A program made the translations under genes and the position numbers. A stretch of 7,205 nt of DNA from Thermoflexus hugenholtzii JAD2 (GTDB lineage Bacteria; Chloroflexota; Dehalococcoidia; SHYB01): positions 1 to 7,205 of the forward strand of contig CAMAVV010000081.1 in the NCBI GenBank assembly GCA_945861815.1, written 5' to 3'. Shown in pieces: positions 1-5,365 of the stretch. Under the pieces are notes generated by a model. That model made no database searches. It saw only the letters and a list, made by a program, of their open reading frames with translations, and was not told the DNA's origin. The first letter of the stretch is position 1. Every line of letters starts with the position of its first letter.

Positions 1-1
1 G

Positions 2-1012
2 AAGATCACCATGTCCAACATCTGCGGCTCCGACCTGCACATATGGCGCGGCGACTTGCAGGGCTATGACAACAAGGAATCGACGGTTGGGCATGAGATG
101 GCGGGGCGCGTCTACGGCCTGGGCCAGGGAAAAACGACAGACTCCTTAGGGCGCAGGCTCAAAGAGGGCGATAGGGTCGTCTACCAATACTTCCACCCGT
201 GCCTGAGCTGTCCTATCTGCCTTAGCGGCGTCACTCGCGCCTGTCCGAATCGATTCGCGAAGCGCACCTTTGGCGAGTGGCCCTACTTCACCGGCGCCTA
301 TGGCGACTACTATTACGTGCCGCCTGGCCGCGCTCTCTTCAAGGTCGAAGACGACCGCATCCCGGACAATATCATCGCCTCGGTCAACTGCGCCTTCTCG
401 CAAGTCATGCAAGGCTGGGAGGCAGTCGGCCTAAAGTTCGGGCAATCGGTCGCGATACAGGGCGCAGGGGGGCTGGGCCTCTACGCAACCGTCATCGCGA
501 AGGAGATGGGGGCAGCGCCGCTCATCGTGATTGACGCGCTGGAGGGCAGGCTCGCCCTGGCAAAAGAGTTCGGCGCTGATTATGTCATCAACGCCGCCAA
601 GCTGAAGACAGCGGAAGAGCGCGTGGCAGAGGTGAAGCGGCTAACGGGCGGACTGGGCGCGGAGGTAGTGGCAGAGCTGGTGGGCTTCCCAGGCGTGGTC
701 CAAGAGGGATGGGATATGACGCGCCAGGGCGGGCGATACCTGGAGATCGGCAATATCAACCGGGGCATGACGATGCAGTATGACCCCGCGCAGATGGTCC
801 ACGGCAACAAGTCCATCCACGGCGTGGTGCTCTACGAGGCAAGCATCATGCCCAAAGTCCTCGATTTCGCCTCGCGCAATCTGACCAAATACCCCTTCCA
901 CAAGGTCGTCTCCCACGTCTTTCCTCTGAAAGACATCAACGAGGCATTCCAGCAGTCGGAGTGGTTAGGGAAGGCACAGGAGAAGATATCGAGAGCGGCT
1001 ATCGCGCCATAG
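2..1012 (+). CDS. Zinc-dependent medium-chain alcohol dehydrogenase (5'-partial)
   Basis: NAD(P)-dependent oxidoreductase of the zinc-containing alcohol dehydrogenase family; the substrate cannot be named. Counting from the in-frame Met at base 11, the catalytic-zinc ligands are Cys5 (ICGSD), His28-Glu29 (GHE) and probably Cys127. The structural-zinc lobe is Cys64-x2-Cys67-x2-Cys70-x7-Cys78. The Rossmann glycine motif GAGGLG lies at 151-156, and Asp175 at the end of the next strand favours NAD over NADP. The frame is open to the left edge, and the ICGSD motif normally sits about 35-40 residues into the protein. The ATG at base 11 is therefore almost certainly internal and the true start lies outside the window. 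The C-terminus is complete (TAG at 1010-1012). It is separated from the next operon by its own promoter, so it is probably a different transcription unit. The family call is very secure; the specific function is unknown. Confidence 0.93.
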   Translation, partial: KITMSNICGSDLHIWRGDLQGYDNKESTVGHEMAGRVYGLGQGKTTDSLGRRLKEGDRVVYQYFHPCLSCPICLSGVTRACPNRFAKRTFGEWPYFTGAYGDYYYVPPGRALFKVEDDRIPDNIIASVNCAFSQVMQGWEAVGLKFGQSVAIQGAGGLGLYATVIAKEMGAAPLIVIDALEGRLALAKEFGADYVINAAKLKTAEERVAEVKRLTGGLGAEVVAELVGFPGVVQEGWDMTRQGGRYLEIGNINRGMTMQYDPAQMVHGNKSIHGVVLYEASIMPKVLDFASRNLTKYPFHKVVSHVFPLKDINEAFQQSEWLGKAQEKISRAAIAP

Positions 1013-1021
1013 GCGGCAGCC

Positions 1022-1040
1022 AAGGGGCCTCTGCCCTTTT
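1022..1040 (+). terminator. Possible weak terminator after the alcohol dehydrogenase
   Basis: A short hairpin pairs AAGGG (1022-1026) with CCCTT (1034-1038), and the sequence runs into TTTT at 1037-1040. It lies 10 bases after the dehydrogenase stop codon. The stem is short, the T-run is partly inside it, and it overlaps the proposed -35 box of the next promoter. It may end dehydrogenase transcription only partially. Confidence 0.35.
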
Positions 1041-1068
1041 GCGGAGCCATCGCCACCTGTGTTATAGT
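1039..1068 (+). promoter_or_regulatory. Sigma-70-type promoter with extended -10, for the leader and aromatic operon
   Basis: The -35 candidate TTGCGG is at 1039-1044 and the -10 candidate TATAGT (5 of 6 to consensus) is at 1063-1068, with an 18-base spacer. TG at 1060-1061 followed by one base before the -10 gives an extended -10 motif, which would compensate for the modest -35 box. Transcription would start near 1075, about 16 bases before the leader ORF. This is what a regulated 5' leader needs, so the position supports the call. It is inferred from sequence only. Confidence 0.6.
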
Positions 1069-1090
1069 AACTCCAACCAGACGAAGCGGG

Positions 1091-1147
1091 ATGTCCATGA
1101 CTCAGTTTAGCTATTCTTTTGGAGGGTTTTACGGGCACCGAGCTTAG
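1091..1147 (+). CDS. Phe/Tyr-rich attenuator leader peptide
   Basis: An 18-codon ORF encodes MSMTQFSYSFGGFYGHRA and ends with TAG at 1145-1147. Five of 18 residues are aromatic (Phe6, Tyr8, Phe10, Phe13, Tyr14) and there is no Trp. All three Phe codons are TTT, although TTC dominates in the neighbouring genes by inspection. The ORF starts about 16 bases after the predicted transcription start. It overlaps the 5' arm of one RNA stem and ends just before the segment shared with the antiterminator. There is no strong Shine-Dalgarno; a weak GAAG lies at 1084-1087 before the first ATG, and ATG 1097 is an alternative start. By analogy with proteobacterial phe leaders, the peptide itself would have no function and its translation would sense charged tRNA-Phe and tRNA-Tyr. 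It is too short for ordinary gene callers. Confidence 0.65.
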   Translation: MSMTQFSYSFGGFYGHRA

Positions 1148-1180
1148 GCTACGGTAACTGAGCGCGTATCTTGCAGAAAC

Positions 1181-1217
1181 AAGTAAGGCCTCCGGTTACC
1201 GGGGGCCTTCTTACTTT
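1181..1217 (+). terminator. Intrinsic terminator of the attenuator
   Basis: A 9-bp GC-rich stem pairs GGCCTCCGG (1187-1195) with CCGGGGGCC (1199-1207), with one T-G wobble and a TTA loop at 1196-1198. It is followed by the T-rich tail TTCTTACTTT at 1208-1217. Outer bases AAGTAA (1181-1186) can also pair with TTACTT (1211-1216), so the structure may work weakly in the opposite direction too. It lies 33 bases before the protease start codon and downstream of the promoter and leader ORF, which makes it an attenuator rather than an end-of-operon terminator. Confidence 0.75.
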
Positions 1218-1250
1218 GTATGGGACGCGAGCAGCACCCAATTTCCAGAT

Positions 1251-1970
1251 ATGTCAACCGGGACTATCTCAGTGCAAACGGCCGAAACGTCTCCGCCGCC
1301 GCCAACGCTGCCATGGGGCCAGCGCGAGGTGGCAAAAGGCGTCTCTGTCGTTATCGCCGGCACTGTTGCCCTTGTCGTCCTCATCGTGTCCGTCGCCACA
1401 ACGGCGAATGTCAGCGACGCGACCCTTGGCCTCATCCTCGCCGGACTCGTCCAGGTTATGCTCATCCTTGTCACGTGGTGCTTCACCGTGGCGGACAAAC
1501 GGGGAGGCTGGCGAGAGCTCGGCTTTCGCAAAAAGCTCCGCCCGGCTAGTTGGGGATATGTTCCCATCGGCATCGCGGCCTGCCTCGTCATCGCCATCAT
1601 CTACGGGATTATCGCCGAGGCGCTGGGCGTTAACGAGCGTTTGAAGCCGAGCTTCCTGGAAGACCACGCGCGCGCCTACTTCATCGCAGGCGGCATCCTC
1701 GCCATCGCCGTCGCGCCTATCGTCGAAGAGACCTTTTTCCGTGGCTTCGTCTTCGCCGGGCTGTCGCGAGAGATGAAGTTCTGGGCGGCGGCGACGCTGA
1801 GCGCCATCCTCTTCACCGTCGCGCACCTGGAGCCGCTCATCTTTGTCCCCATCTTCCTCATCGGCCTCCTCATGGCCTACACCTACCAGAAGACAGGCTC
1901 CTTGTGGGTCAACATCATGATCCACATGGGCTATAACGCGGCGATCTTCGCCATCTCACTGAGCCAGTAA
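1251..1970 (+). CDS. CPBP-family intramembrane metalloprotease (CAAX protease-like)
   Basis: A 239-residue polytopic membrane protein of the CPBP (Abi/CAAX prenyl protease type II) family. The family's signature motifs are all present: EETFFR at 159-164 (EExxxR), FTVAH at 188-192 (FxxxH) and HMGYN at 225-229 (HxxxN). These Glu and His residues are predicted to form the active site within the membrane. Hydrophobic segments lie roughly at 29-50, 59-80, 103-124, 143-157, 174-191, 196-212 and 217-237, after a Pro-rich soluble N-terminus (about 15-21). The ATG at 1251 lacks an obvious Shine-Dalgarno, but the first membrane segment follows at a sensible distance. It is the first gene after the attenuator, and its stop is 4 bases before trpA, so co-transcription is likely. 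The substrate is unknown. Bacterial members are linked to peptide processing, immunity or protein quality control; nothing here chooses among these. Confidence 0.9.
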   Translation: MSTGTISVQTAETSPPPPTLPWGQREVAKGVSVVIAGTVALVVLIVSVATTANVSDATLGLILAGLVQVMLILVTWCFTVADKRGGWRELGFRKKLRPASWGYVPIGIAACLVIAIIYGIIAEALGVNERLKPSFLEDHARAYFIAGGILAIAVAPIVEETFFRGFVFAGLSREMKFWAAATLSAILFTVAHLEPLIFVPIFLIGLLMAYTYQKTGSLWVNIMIHMGYNAAIFAISLSQ

Positions 1971-1974
1971 CACT

Positions 1975-2787
1975 ATGAGCCGCATCGAAAAGAAATTCGC
2001 GGAGTTAAAGAGCCTGGGCAAAACCGGGGTCGGCCCCTATCTGACCGTCGGCTTCCCGAAGCTCGATTCGACGCTGGAGATCGCCCAGGCCGTCGTAGAG
2101 GCGGGGGCGGACATGGTTGAACTGGGCATCCCCTTCAGCGACCCGCTGGCCGATGGCGCAACGGTCCAGCGCACGAACCAGGCCGCCCTGAAGAATGGGG
2201 TGACCCTGGGGAAGTGCCTGGAGGTCTGCGGCCAGCTTCGCAAGCGCCTGCCGGAGACGCCCCTTATCTTGATGGGCTATTACAACCCGATCCTTGCCAT
2301 GGGCCTCGATGCCTTCGCCGCACGGGCCGCGGCTGCCGGCGCGGACGGCGTCATAGTGCCGGACCTGCCGCCGGACGAGGCTCAACCCCTTTTGCAGGTG
2401 ATGCGCCCCAAGGGACTCGACGTTATCTTTCTCATCGCGCCTACAAGCACAGAACACCGCATCATCGAAGTGGCAAAGGCGACGAGCGGCTTTATCTATT
2501 GCGTCAGCCTCACCGGCGTCACAGGCGCGCGTTCAGACCTGGCGGCGGGGCTGCCGGAGTTCCTCCAGCGCGTGCGAAAGCACACGCGCCTGCCGCTGGC
2601 GGTAGGCTTCGGCGTCTCCACCAGCGAGCACGTGCGCACCGTAGGACAGCATGCGGAGGCGGTCATGGTCGGCAGCGCCCTCATGCAGGCCATCGAGAGC
2701 GGGGGCGCAACAGGAGCGGCACAGGCGGCGCGGGAGTTCATCGCCTCACTGGCTCAGGGCGCACAGCCGGTGGCGGGGAGACGATAG
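1975..2787 (+). CDS. trpA: Tryptophan synthase alpha subunit
   Basis: Cleaves indole-3-glycerol phosphate to indole and glyceraldehyde-3-phosphate in the last stage of tryptophan synthesis, working in an alpha2-beta2 complex with TrpB in the cytoplasm. The 270-residue length is normal for the family. The catalytic pair is present: Glu49 in VELGIPFSDPLADG and Asp60 in the same motif, the same positions as in the Salmonella enzyme. Other family blocks are GVIVPDLPPDE (about 125-135), LIAPTS (about 152-157), the active-site loop YCVSLTGVTGAR (about 175-186) and the phosphate-binding VGFGVS (about 205-210). The start follows the protease stop by 4 bases and has little Shine-Dalgarno, so translational coupling is plausible. 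No trpB or other trp gene is in the window, which is unusual because trpA normally follows trpB. Confidence 0.97.
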   Translation: MSRIEKKFAELKSLGKTGVGPYLTVGFPKLDSTLEIAQAVVEAGADMVELGIPFSDPLADGATVQRTNQAALKNGVTLGKCLEVCGQLRKRLPETPLILMGYYNPILAMGLDAFAARAAAAGADGVIVPDLPPDEAQPLLQVMRPKGLDVIFLIAPTSTEHRIIEVAKATSGFIYCVSLTGVTGARSDLAAGLPEFLQRVRKHTRLPLAVGFGVSTSEHVRTVGQHAEAVMVGSALMQAIESGGATGAAQAAREFIASLAQGAQPVAGRR

Positions 2788-2790
2788 GCC

Positions 2791-3195
2791 ATGACAGCGC
2801 GCGGCATCCGAGGGGCGACGATCAGCGAGGAGAACACGAAGGAGTGCATCGTCCGCACGACGCGCGAACTTCTTGAAACGATGATGAAGGCGAACTCACT
2901 CCGGAAGGACGATATCGCCTGCGCCTTCTTCACAACGACAAAGGACCTGAACGTAGAGTTCCCGGCGGTCGCGGCGCGGCAGATGGGGTGGACCGATGTG
3001 GCGCTCCTCTGCGGCCACGAGATGGATGTGCCGGGCGCGCTGGCAAAGGTCGTTCGCATCATGCTGGTTGCGAATACGGAGAAGAAGCCGAAAGAGCTTG
3101 CGCACGTCTACCTGAAAGAGGCAGTGAAGCTCAGGCCGGAGATGAAGACGGCGCAAGGAGCAGGGAGCAAGGGCAGGACTGCAGGCAGGAAATAA
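2791..3195 (+). CDS. aroH: Chorismate mutase, AroH type
   Basis: Converts chorismate to prephenate, the branch point toward phenylalanine and tyrosine. The 134-residue protein aligns throughout with the monofunctional trimeric AroH fold of Bacillus subtilis. The opening RGIRGAT contains Arg7. Phe57, Cys74, Glu77 (in CGHEMDVPG), Arg89, Tyr107 and Arg115 match B. subtilis Phe57, Cys75, Glu78, Arg90, Tyr108 and Arg116 with a one-residue offset from about position 64 on, so the active site is intact. The C-terminus ends in a short low-complexity Gly/Lys/Arg tail (about 121-134) unlike B. subtilis. The start lies 3 bases after the trpA stop, with GGGGAG at 2775-2780 as a possible distant ribosome site. 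The symbol follows B. subtilis usage; E. coli uses aroH for a DAHP synthase. Confidence 0.94.
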   Translation: MTARGIRGATISEENTKECIVRTTRELLETMMKANSLRKDDIACAFFTTTKDLNVEFPAVAARQMGWTDVALLCGHEMDVPGALAKVVRIMLVANTEKKPKELAHVYLKEAVKLRPEMKTAQGAGSKGRTAGRK

Positions 3196-3197
3196 AT

Positions 3198-3210
3198 ACC
3201 AGATACTGGT
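3198..3210 (+). repeat. Small inverted repeat between aroH and aroF
   Basis: ACCAG (3198-3202) and CTGGT (3206-3210) are perfect inverted arms around ATA, directly after the aroH stop codon and before the aroF ribosome site. There is no T-run, so it is not an intrinsic terminator. It could be a weak RNA hairpin or an operator half-site pair; no function is assigned. Confidence 0.35.
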
Positions 3211-3219
3211 GAAGGAATG

Positions 3220-3226
3220 AAGGAGG
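3220..3226 (+). promoter_or_regulatory. Shine-Dalgarno that fixes the aroF start
   Basis: AAGGAGG is a near-perfect anti-16S match placed 5 bases before ATG 3232. The upstream in-frame ATG at 3217 has this sequence inside its own coding region and no well-spaced site before it. Initiation at 3232 is therefore preferred, which also matches the N-terminus of related enzymes (MIIVMK against MIVVLK in Thermotoga). Confidence 0.85.
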
Positions 3227-3231
3227 ACGAC

Positions 3232-4275
3232 ATGATTATCGTGATGAAGCAAGACGCAACGCAGGCAGAGATCGACGGCGTGACGAAGCGCGTGAAAGAG
3301 GCGGGGCTGCGAACGAGCATCGTGACCGGGGCCGAGCGCACCATCGTCGGCATCATCGGCGGCGCGGTGAGTCCCGACCTGGGCAGTTCGCTGGAGCGGC
3401 TGTCCGGCGTGATGCAGGTCCTGCGGGTCTCGCGCCCATACAAGCTCGCGAGCCGTGAGTTCCATCCGGAAGACACGGTGGTGAAGATCGGCGATTCGTT
3501 CATCGGCGGCGACAACCCCGTCATGGTGATGGCAGGACCCTGCTCCGTCGAGACCGAGAAGCAGATCGTCGAAGTGGCAAAGGCCGTTAAGGCAGCAGGC
3601 GCCAAGGTCCTTCGCGGCGGCGCTTTCAAGCCCCGCACATCGCCCTACAGCTTCCGCGGCCTGAAGGTGGACGGCCTGAAGCTCTTGGCGAAGGCGCGTG
3701 AAGAGACAGGCCTTCCCATCATCACGGAAGTCCTTGATACGCGCGATGTGGAGGTCGTACATAAGTATTCCGACATCCTCCAAGTGGGCGCGCGCAATAT
3801 GCAAAACTTCAATCTCCTCGATGAGGTAGGCAAGCAGAATAAGCCGGTGATGCTCAAGCGCGGCCTTTCGGCCACCATCGAAGAGTGGCTCCTGGCCGCC
3901 GAGTACGTTCTGGCCCAGGGCAACCACAACGTCATCCTGTGCGAGCGCGGTATCCGCACCTTCGAGACGTACACCCGCAACACCCTCGACCTGAGCGCCA
4001 TCCCTGTGGTGCGCAAGGTGAGCCACCTGCCCGTCGTCTCCGACCCGAGCCACGGCACCGGCAAGTGGTACCTGGTCCCGGCGATGGCAGCAGCATCGGT
4101 TGCAGCCGGCGCGCACGGCCTCATCATCGAAGTGCACCCGAACCCCGACCAGGCAAAGTCGGACGGCGCACAGTCGCTTACGCCGGAGAACTTCGCGCTC
4201 CTTATGGAGCAGGTGCGCGCGATCTCCAAGGTCCAAGGCCTTTCGCGCAGACCGCTGACCGCTGCAAAAGCCTAG
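3232..4275 (+). CDS. aroF: 3-deoxy-7-phosphoheptulonate (DAHP) synthase, type I-beta with N-terminal regulatory domain
   Basis: First committed step of the shikimate pathway: condenses phosphoenolpyruvate and erythrose-4-phosphate to DAHP. From ATG 3232 the protein is 347 residues, close to the Thermotoga maritima enzyme (about 338). The N-terminal ferredoxin-like/ACT-like domain spans about 1-65, then SREFHPEDT leads into the TIM barrel. Visible motifs include MAGPCS with metal ligand Cys104, RGGAFKPRTSPYSF (about 128-141), IGARNMQNF-like VGARNMQNF (about 185-193), CERGIRTFE (about 237-245), DPSHG with His274, EVHP with Glu300, and Asp311 in KSDG. In T. maritima the N-terminal domain mediates feedback inhibition by Tyr and Phe, so the same is expected here. 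It lies 36 bases after chorismate mutase. It would share the Phe/Tyr attenuator upstream, giving both transcriptional and allosteric control. The family call is secure; aroF is used loosely, as in other bacteria with this type. Confidence 0.97.
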   Translation: MIIVMKQDATQAEIDGVTKRVKEAGLRTSIVTGAERTIVGIIGGAVSPDLGSSLERLSGVMQVLRVSRPYKLASREFHPEDTVVKIGDSFIGGDNPVMVMAGPCSVETEKQIVEVAKAVKAAGAKVLRGGAFKPRTSPYSFRGLKVDGLKLLAKAREETGLPIITEVLDTRDVEVVHKYSDILQVGARNMQNFNLLDEVGKQNKPVMLKRGLSATIEEWLLAAEYVLAQGNHNVILCERGIRTFETYTRNTLDLSAIPVVRKVSHLPVVSDPSHGTGKWYLVPAMAAASVAAGAHGLIIEVHPNPDQAKSDGAQSLTPENFALLMEQVRAISKVQGLSRRPLTAAKA

Positions 4276-4305
4276 GTTCGCTATCGCACGACGCTGGAGC
4301 GCGCG

Positions 4306-5238
4306 ATGGCTGTAAACCCAGTGGCTGACCTGGAGGCCGTGAGGCCTGCCAAGGAGACCGCCTTAACCATAGGCGTCTTCGATGGCGTGCATGTGGGCCA
4401 CACGCACCTCATCAGCCAAGTGCGCGCCACAGCAAAGCAGCAGGGCCTGGCATCGGCTGTGGTGAGCTTTCGCAACCATCCGAGGACTGTCCTGAACCCG
4501 GAGGTGCAGTTCCCCTATCTCTGCCCTCTCGATGAGCGGCTCGCGCTCCTTGGCAGGACAGGCGCTGACTACGTCGTCCCCCTAACGTTCACAAAAGAGC
4601 TATCGCAGTACACGGCGCGCCAGTTCGCTGAATTGCTTGTGCAGAGGCTGCGCATGCGGCATCTCCTCGTCGGGCCCGACTTCGCCCTGGGCAAAGGGCG
4701 CGAGGGCACCGTGCCCGTGCTGCAACAGCTCGGGAAAGAGCTTGGCTACACTGTCTCGACGGCGACGGCCTTTCTGCACAAAGGCGTTATCGTGAGCAGC
4801 ACTGGCGTGCGCAAAGCCCTGGCTGACGGCGACGTGCAGCAGGCCGCCGAACTGCTCGGCAGGACGTACACGATCACCGGCACCGTTGTAGAGGGCGAAA
4901 GGCGCGGGCGCACCATCGGCTTCCCGACGGCCAATAACAAGAGCGACCTGGAGATGGCGATCCCCGGGGACGGCGTCTATAGCACCATCGCCATCGTGAG
5001 CGGCAAACGCCTGGGCGCGGCGACGAACATTGGCGTGCGGCCAACCTTCGGGCATAATGCGCGCACGTTCGAGACGTTTATCATGGACTTTTCAGGCGAC
5101 CTCTACGGCAAGCAGATCACCATCGAGTTTGTGGCGCGCATACGGCCTGAGATGAAGTTCCCAAGCGTTGAGACGCTGGTGGCGCAGATGAAGAAAGACA
5201 TAGAGAAGTCACGGGAACTTGTGGCGGCAAAGCTGTGA
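4306..5238 (+). CDS. ribF: Bifunctional riboflavin kinase / FAD synthetase
   Basis: Phosphorylates riboflavin to FMN and adenylates FMN to FAD. The 310-residue length and two-domain order are typical of prokaryotic RibF. The N-terminal nucleotidyltransferase domain (about 18-175) shows GVFDGVHVGHTHL (23-35), SFRNHPRTVL (54-63), VGPDFALGKGREG (122-134) and the SSTGVRKAL motif (164-172). The C-terminal riboflavin kinase domain (about 185-305) shows GRTIGFPTANN (201-211), NIGVRPTF (241-248), FETFIMDFSGDLYGK (255-269) and IRPEMKF (279-285). The ATG at 4306 is preceded by GGAG at 4296-4299 with 6-base spacing. It begins 30 bases after aroF and is probably co-transcribed, though its pathway is unrelated to aromatic amino acids except that chorismate synthase, elsewhere in the genome, needs reduced FMN. 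Confidence 0.96.
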   Translation: MAVNPVADLEAVRPAKETALTIGVFDGVHVGHTHLISQVRATAKQQGLASAVVSFRNHPRTVLNPEVQFPYLCPLDERLALLGRTGADYVVPLTFTKELSQYTARQFAELLVQRLRMRHLLVGPDFALGKGREGTVPVLQQLGKELGYTVSTATAFLHKGVIVSSTGVRKALADGDVQQAAELLGRTYTITGTVVEGERRGRTIGFPTANNKSDLEMAIPGDGVYSTIAIVSGKRLGAATNIGVRPTFGHNARTFETFIMDFSGDLYGKQITIEFVARIRPEMKFPSVETLVAQMKKDIEKSRELVAAKL

Positions 5239-5365
5239 TGATGAATGCACACATGCCTGGTGATACTGAACCGAATACCGGGCCATTCACCCCCTCTCCC
5301 TCGATGGGAGAGGACCTCGCGAAGCGAGAGGTGAGGGTGACTCCTTACGTTTCGAGCGTGCAGCA
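5239..5365 (+). other. ribF-tyrS intergenic gap
   Basis: This 127-base stretch holds the palindromic element at 5287-5340 and no recognisable coding sequence. I see no convincing -35/-10 pair, no T-box motif and no intrinsic terminator. tyrS may therefore be read from the upstream operon, or from a promoter too weak to recognise by eye. Confidence 0.5.
5287..5340. repeat. REP-like palindromic element, potential three-way junction
   Basis: Outer arms TCACCC (5287-5292) and GGGTGA (5335-5340) are perfect inverted repeats. They enclose two hairpins: CCTCTCCC (5293-5300) with GGGAGAGG (5306-5313) around a TCGAT loop, and ACCTCGC (5314-5320) with GCGAGAGGT (5324-5332) around GAA with a two-base bulge. 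The composition (CCCTCTCCC and GGGAGAGG) is of the kind seen in intergenic repetitive palindromes of many GC-rich bacteria. There is no T-run, so it is not a standard terminator. Repetition elsewhere in the genome cannot be seen from one copy. Confidence 0.6.

Larger units (their letters stand above)
1075..1217 (+). promoter_or_regulatory. Putative Phe/Tyr transcription attenuator (leader RNA)
   Basis: Three mutually exclusive stems are visible. Stem 1:2 pairs 1101-1107 (CTCAGTT) with 1156-1162 (AACTGAG) and extends as TAGC 1108-1111 with GCTA 1148-1151, leaving bases 1152-1155 bulged. Stem 2:3, the antiterminator, pairs GGTAAC 1153-1158 with GTTACC 1195-1200, continues with T1159-G1194, then with small bulges GAG 1160-1162 with CTC 1190-1192 and GC 1164-1165 with GC 1188-1189. 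Stem 3:4 is the terminator at 1187-1207. Segment 1 lies inside the Phe/Tyr-rich leader ORF, and the ORF stop codon (1145-1147) abuts segment 2. In the classical scheme, a ribosome stalled at Phe or Tyr codons frees segment 2 to pair with 3, giving readthrough. A ribosome reaching the stop codon masks segment 2, giving termination. The stems are seen in the sequence; the mechanism is inferred. Confidence 0.72.

Noticed and set aside
11..13. ATG at base 11 as the real start of the dehydrogenase
   Set aside because: The catalytic-zinc motif ICGSD would lie at residue 4, with the N-terminal strands of the catalytic domain missing; the frame is open to the window edge.
1075..1180. A tRNA, 6S RNA or SRP RNA gene in the intergenic region
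   Set aside because: There is no cloverleaf with TTC-loop sequence, no closing stem joining the two ends, and no SRP core motif that I can recognise.
1075..1217. T-box riboswitch or other ligand riboswitch in the leader
   Set aside because: The conserved T-box sequence (AGGGTGG-ACCGCG type) and the stem I signatures are absent. The Phe/Tyr-rich ORF with mutually exclusive stems explains the region better.
1171..1644. A plus-strand frame starting inside the terminator stem and overlapping the protease
   Set aside because: It overlaps a secure gene in another frame, starts within the terminator, and gives a Ser/Arg/Pro-rich product with no family features.
1269..1925. A 218-codon minus-strand frame opposite the protease gene
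   Set aside because: The translation is a highly charged Asp/Glu/Arg sequence without motifs. The plus strand carries all three CPBP signature motifs.
3217..3231. Upstream ATG as the aroF start
   Set aside because: The strong AAGGAGG site lies inside this extension and is ideally spaced for ATG 3232, which also matches the family N-terminus.
2896..4236. A 446-codon open frame on the minus strand opposite aroH and aroF
   Set aside because: It is a shadow frame caused by GC-rich codon bias. Its translation is rich in Arg, His, Leu and Asp with no recognisable motif, while the opposite strand encodes two proteins with complete active sites.
5239..5365. Attenuator or T-box controlling tyrS
   Set aside because: No short aromatic-rich ORF, T-box sequence or hairpin followed by a T-run is present; the structured part is a repeat-like palindrome.
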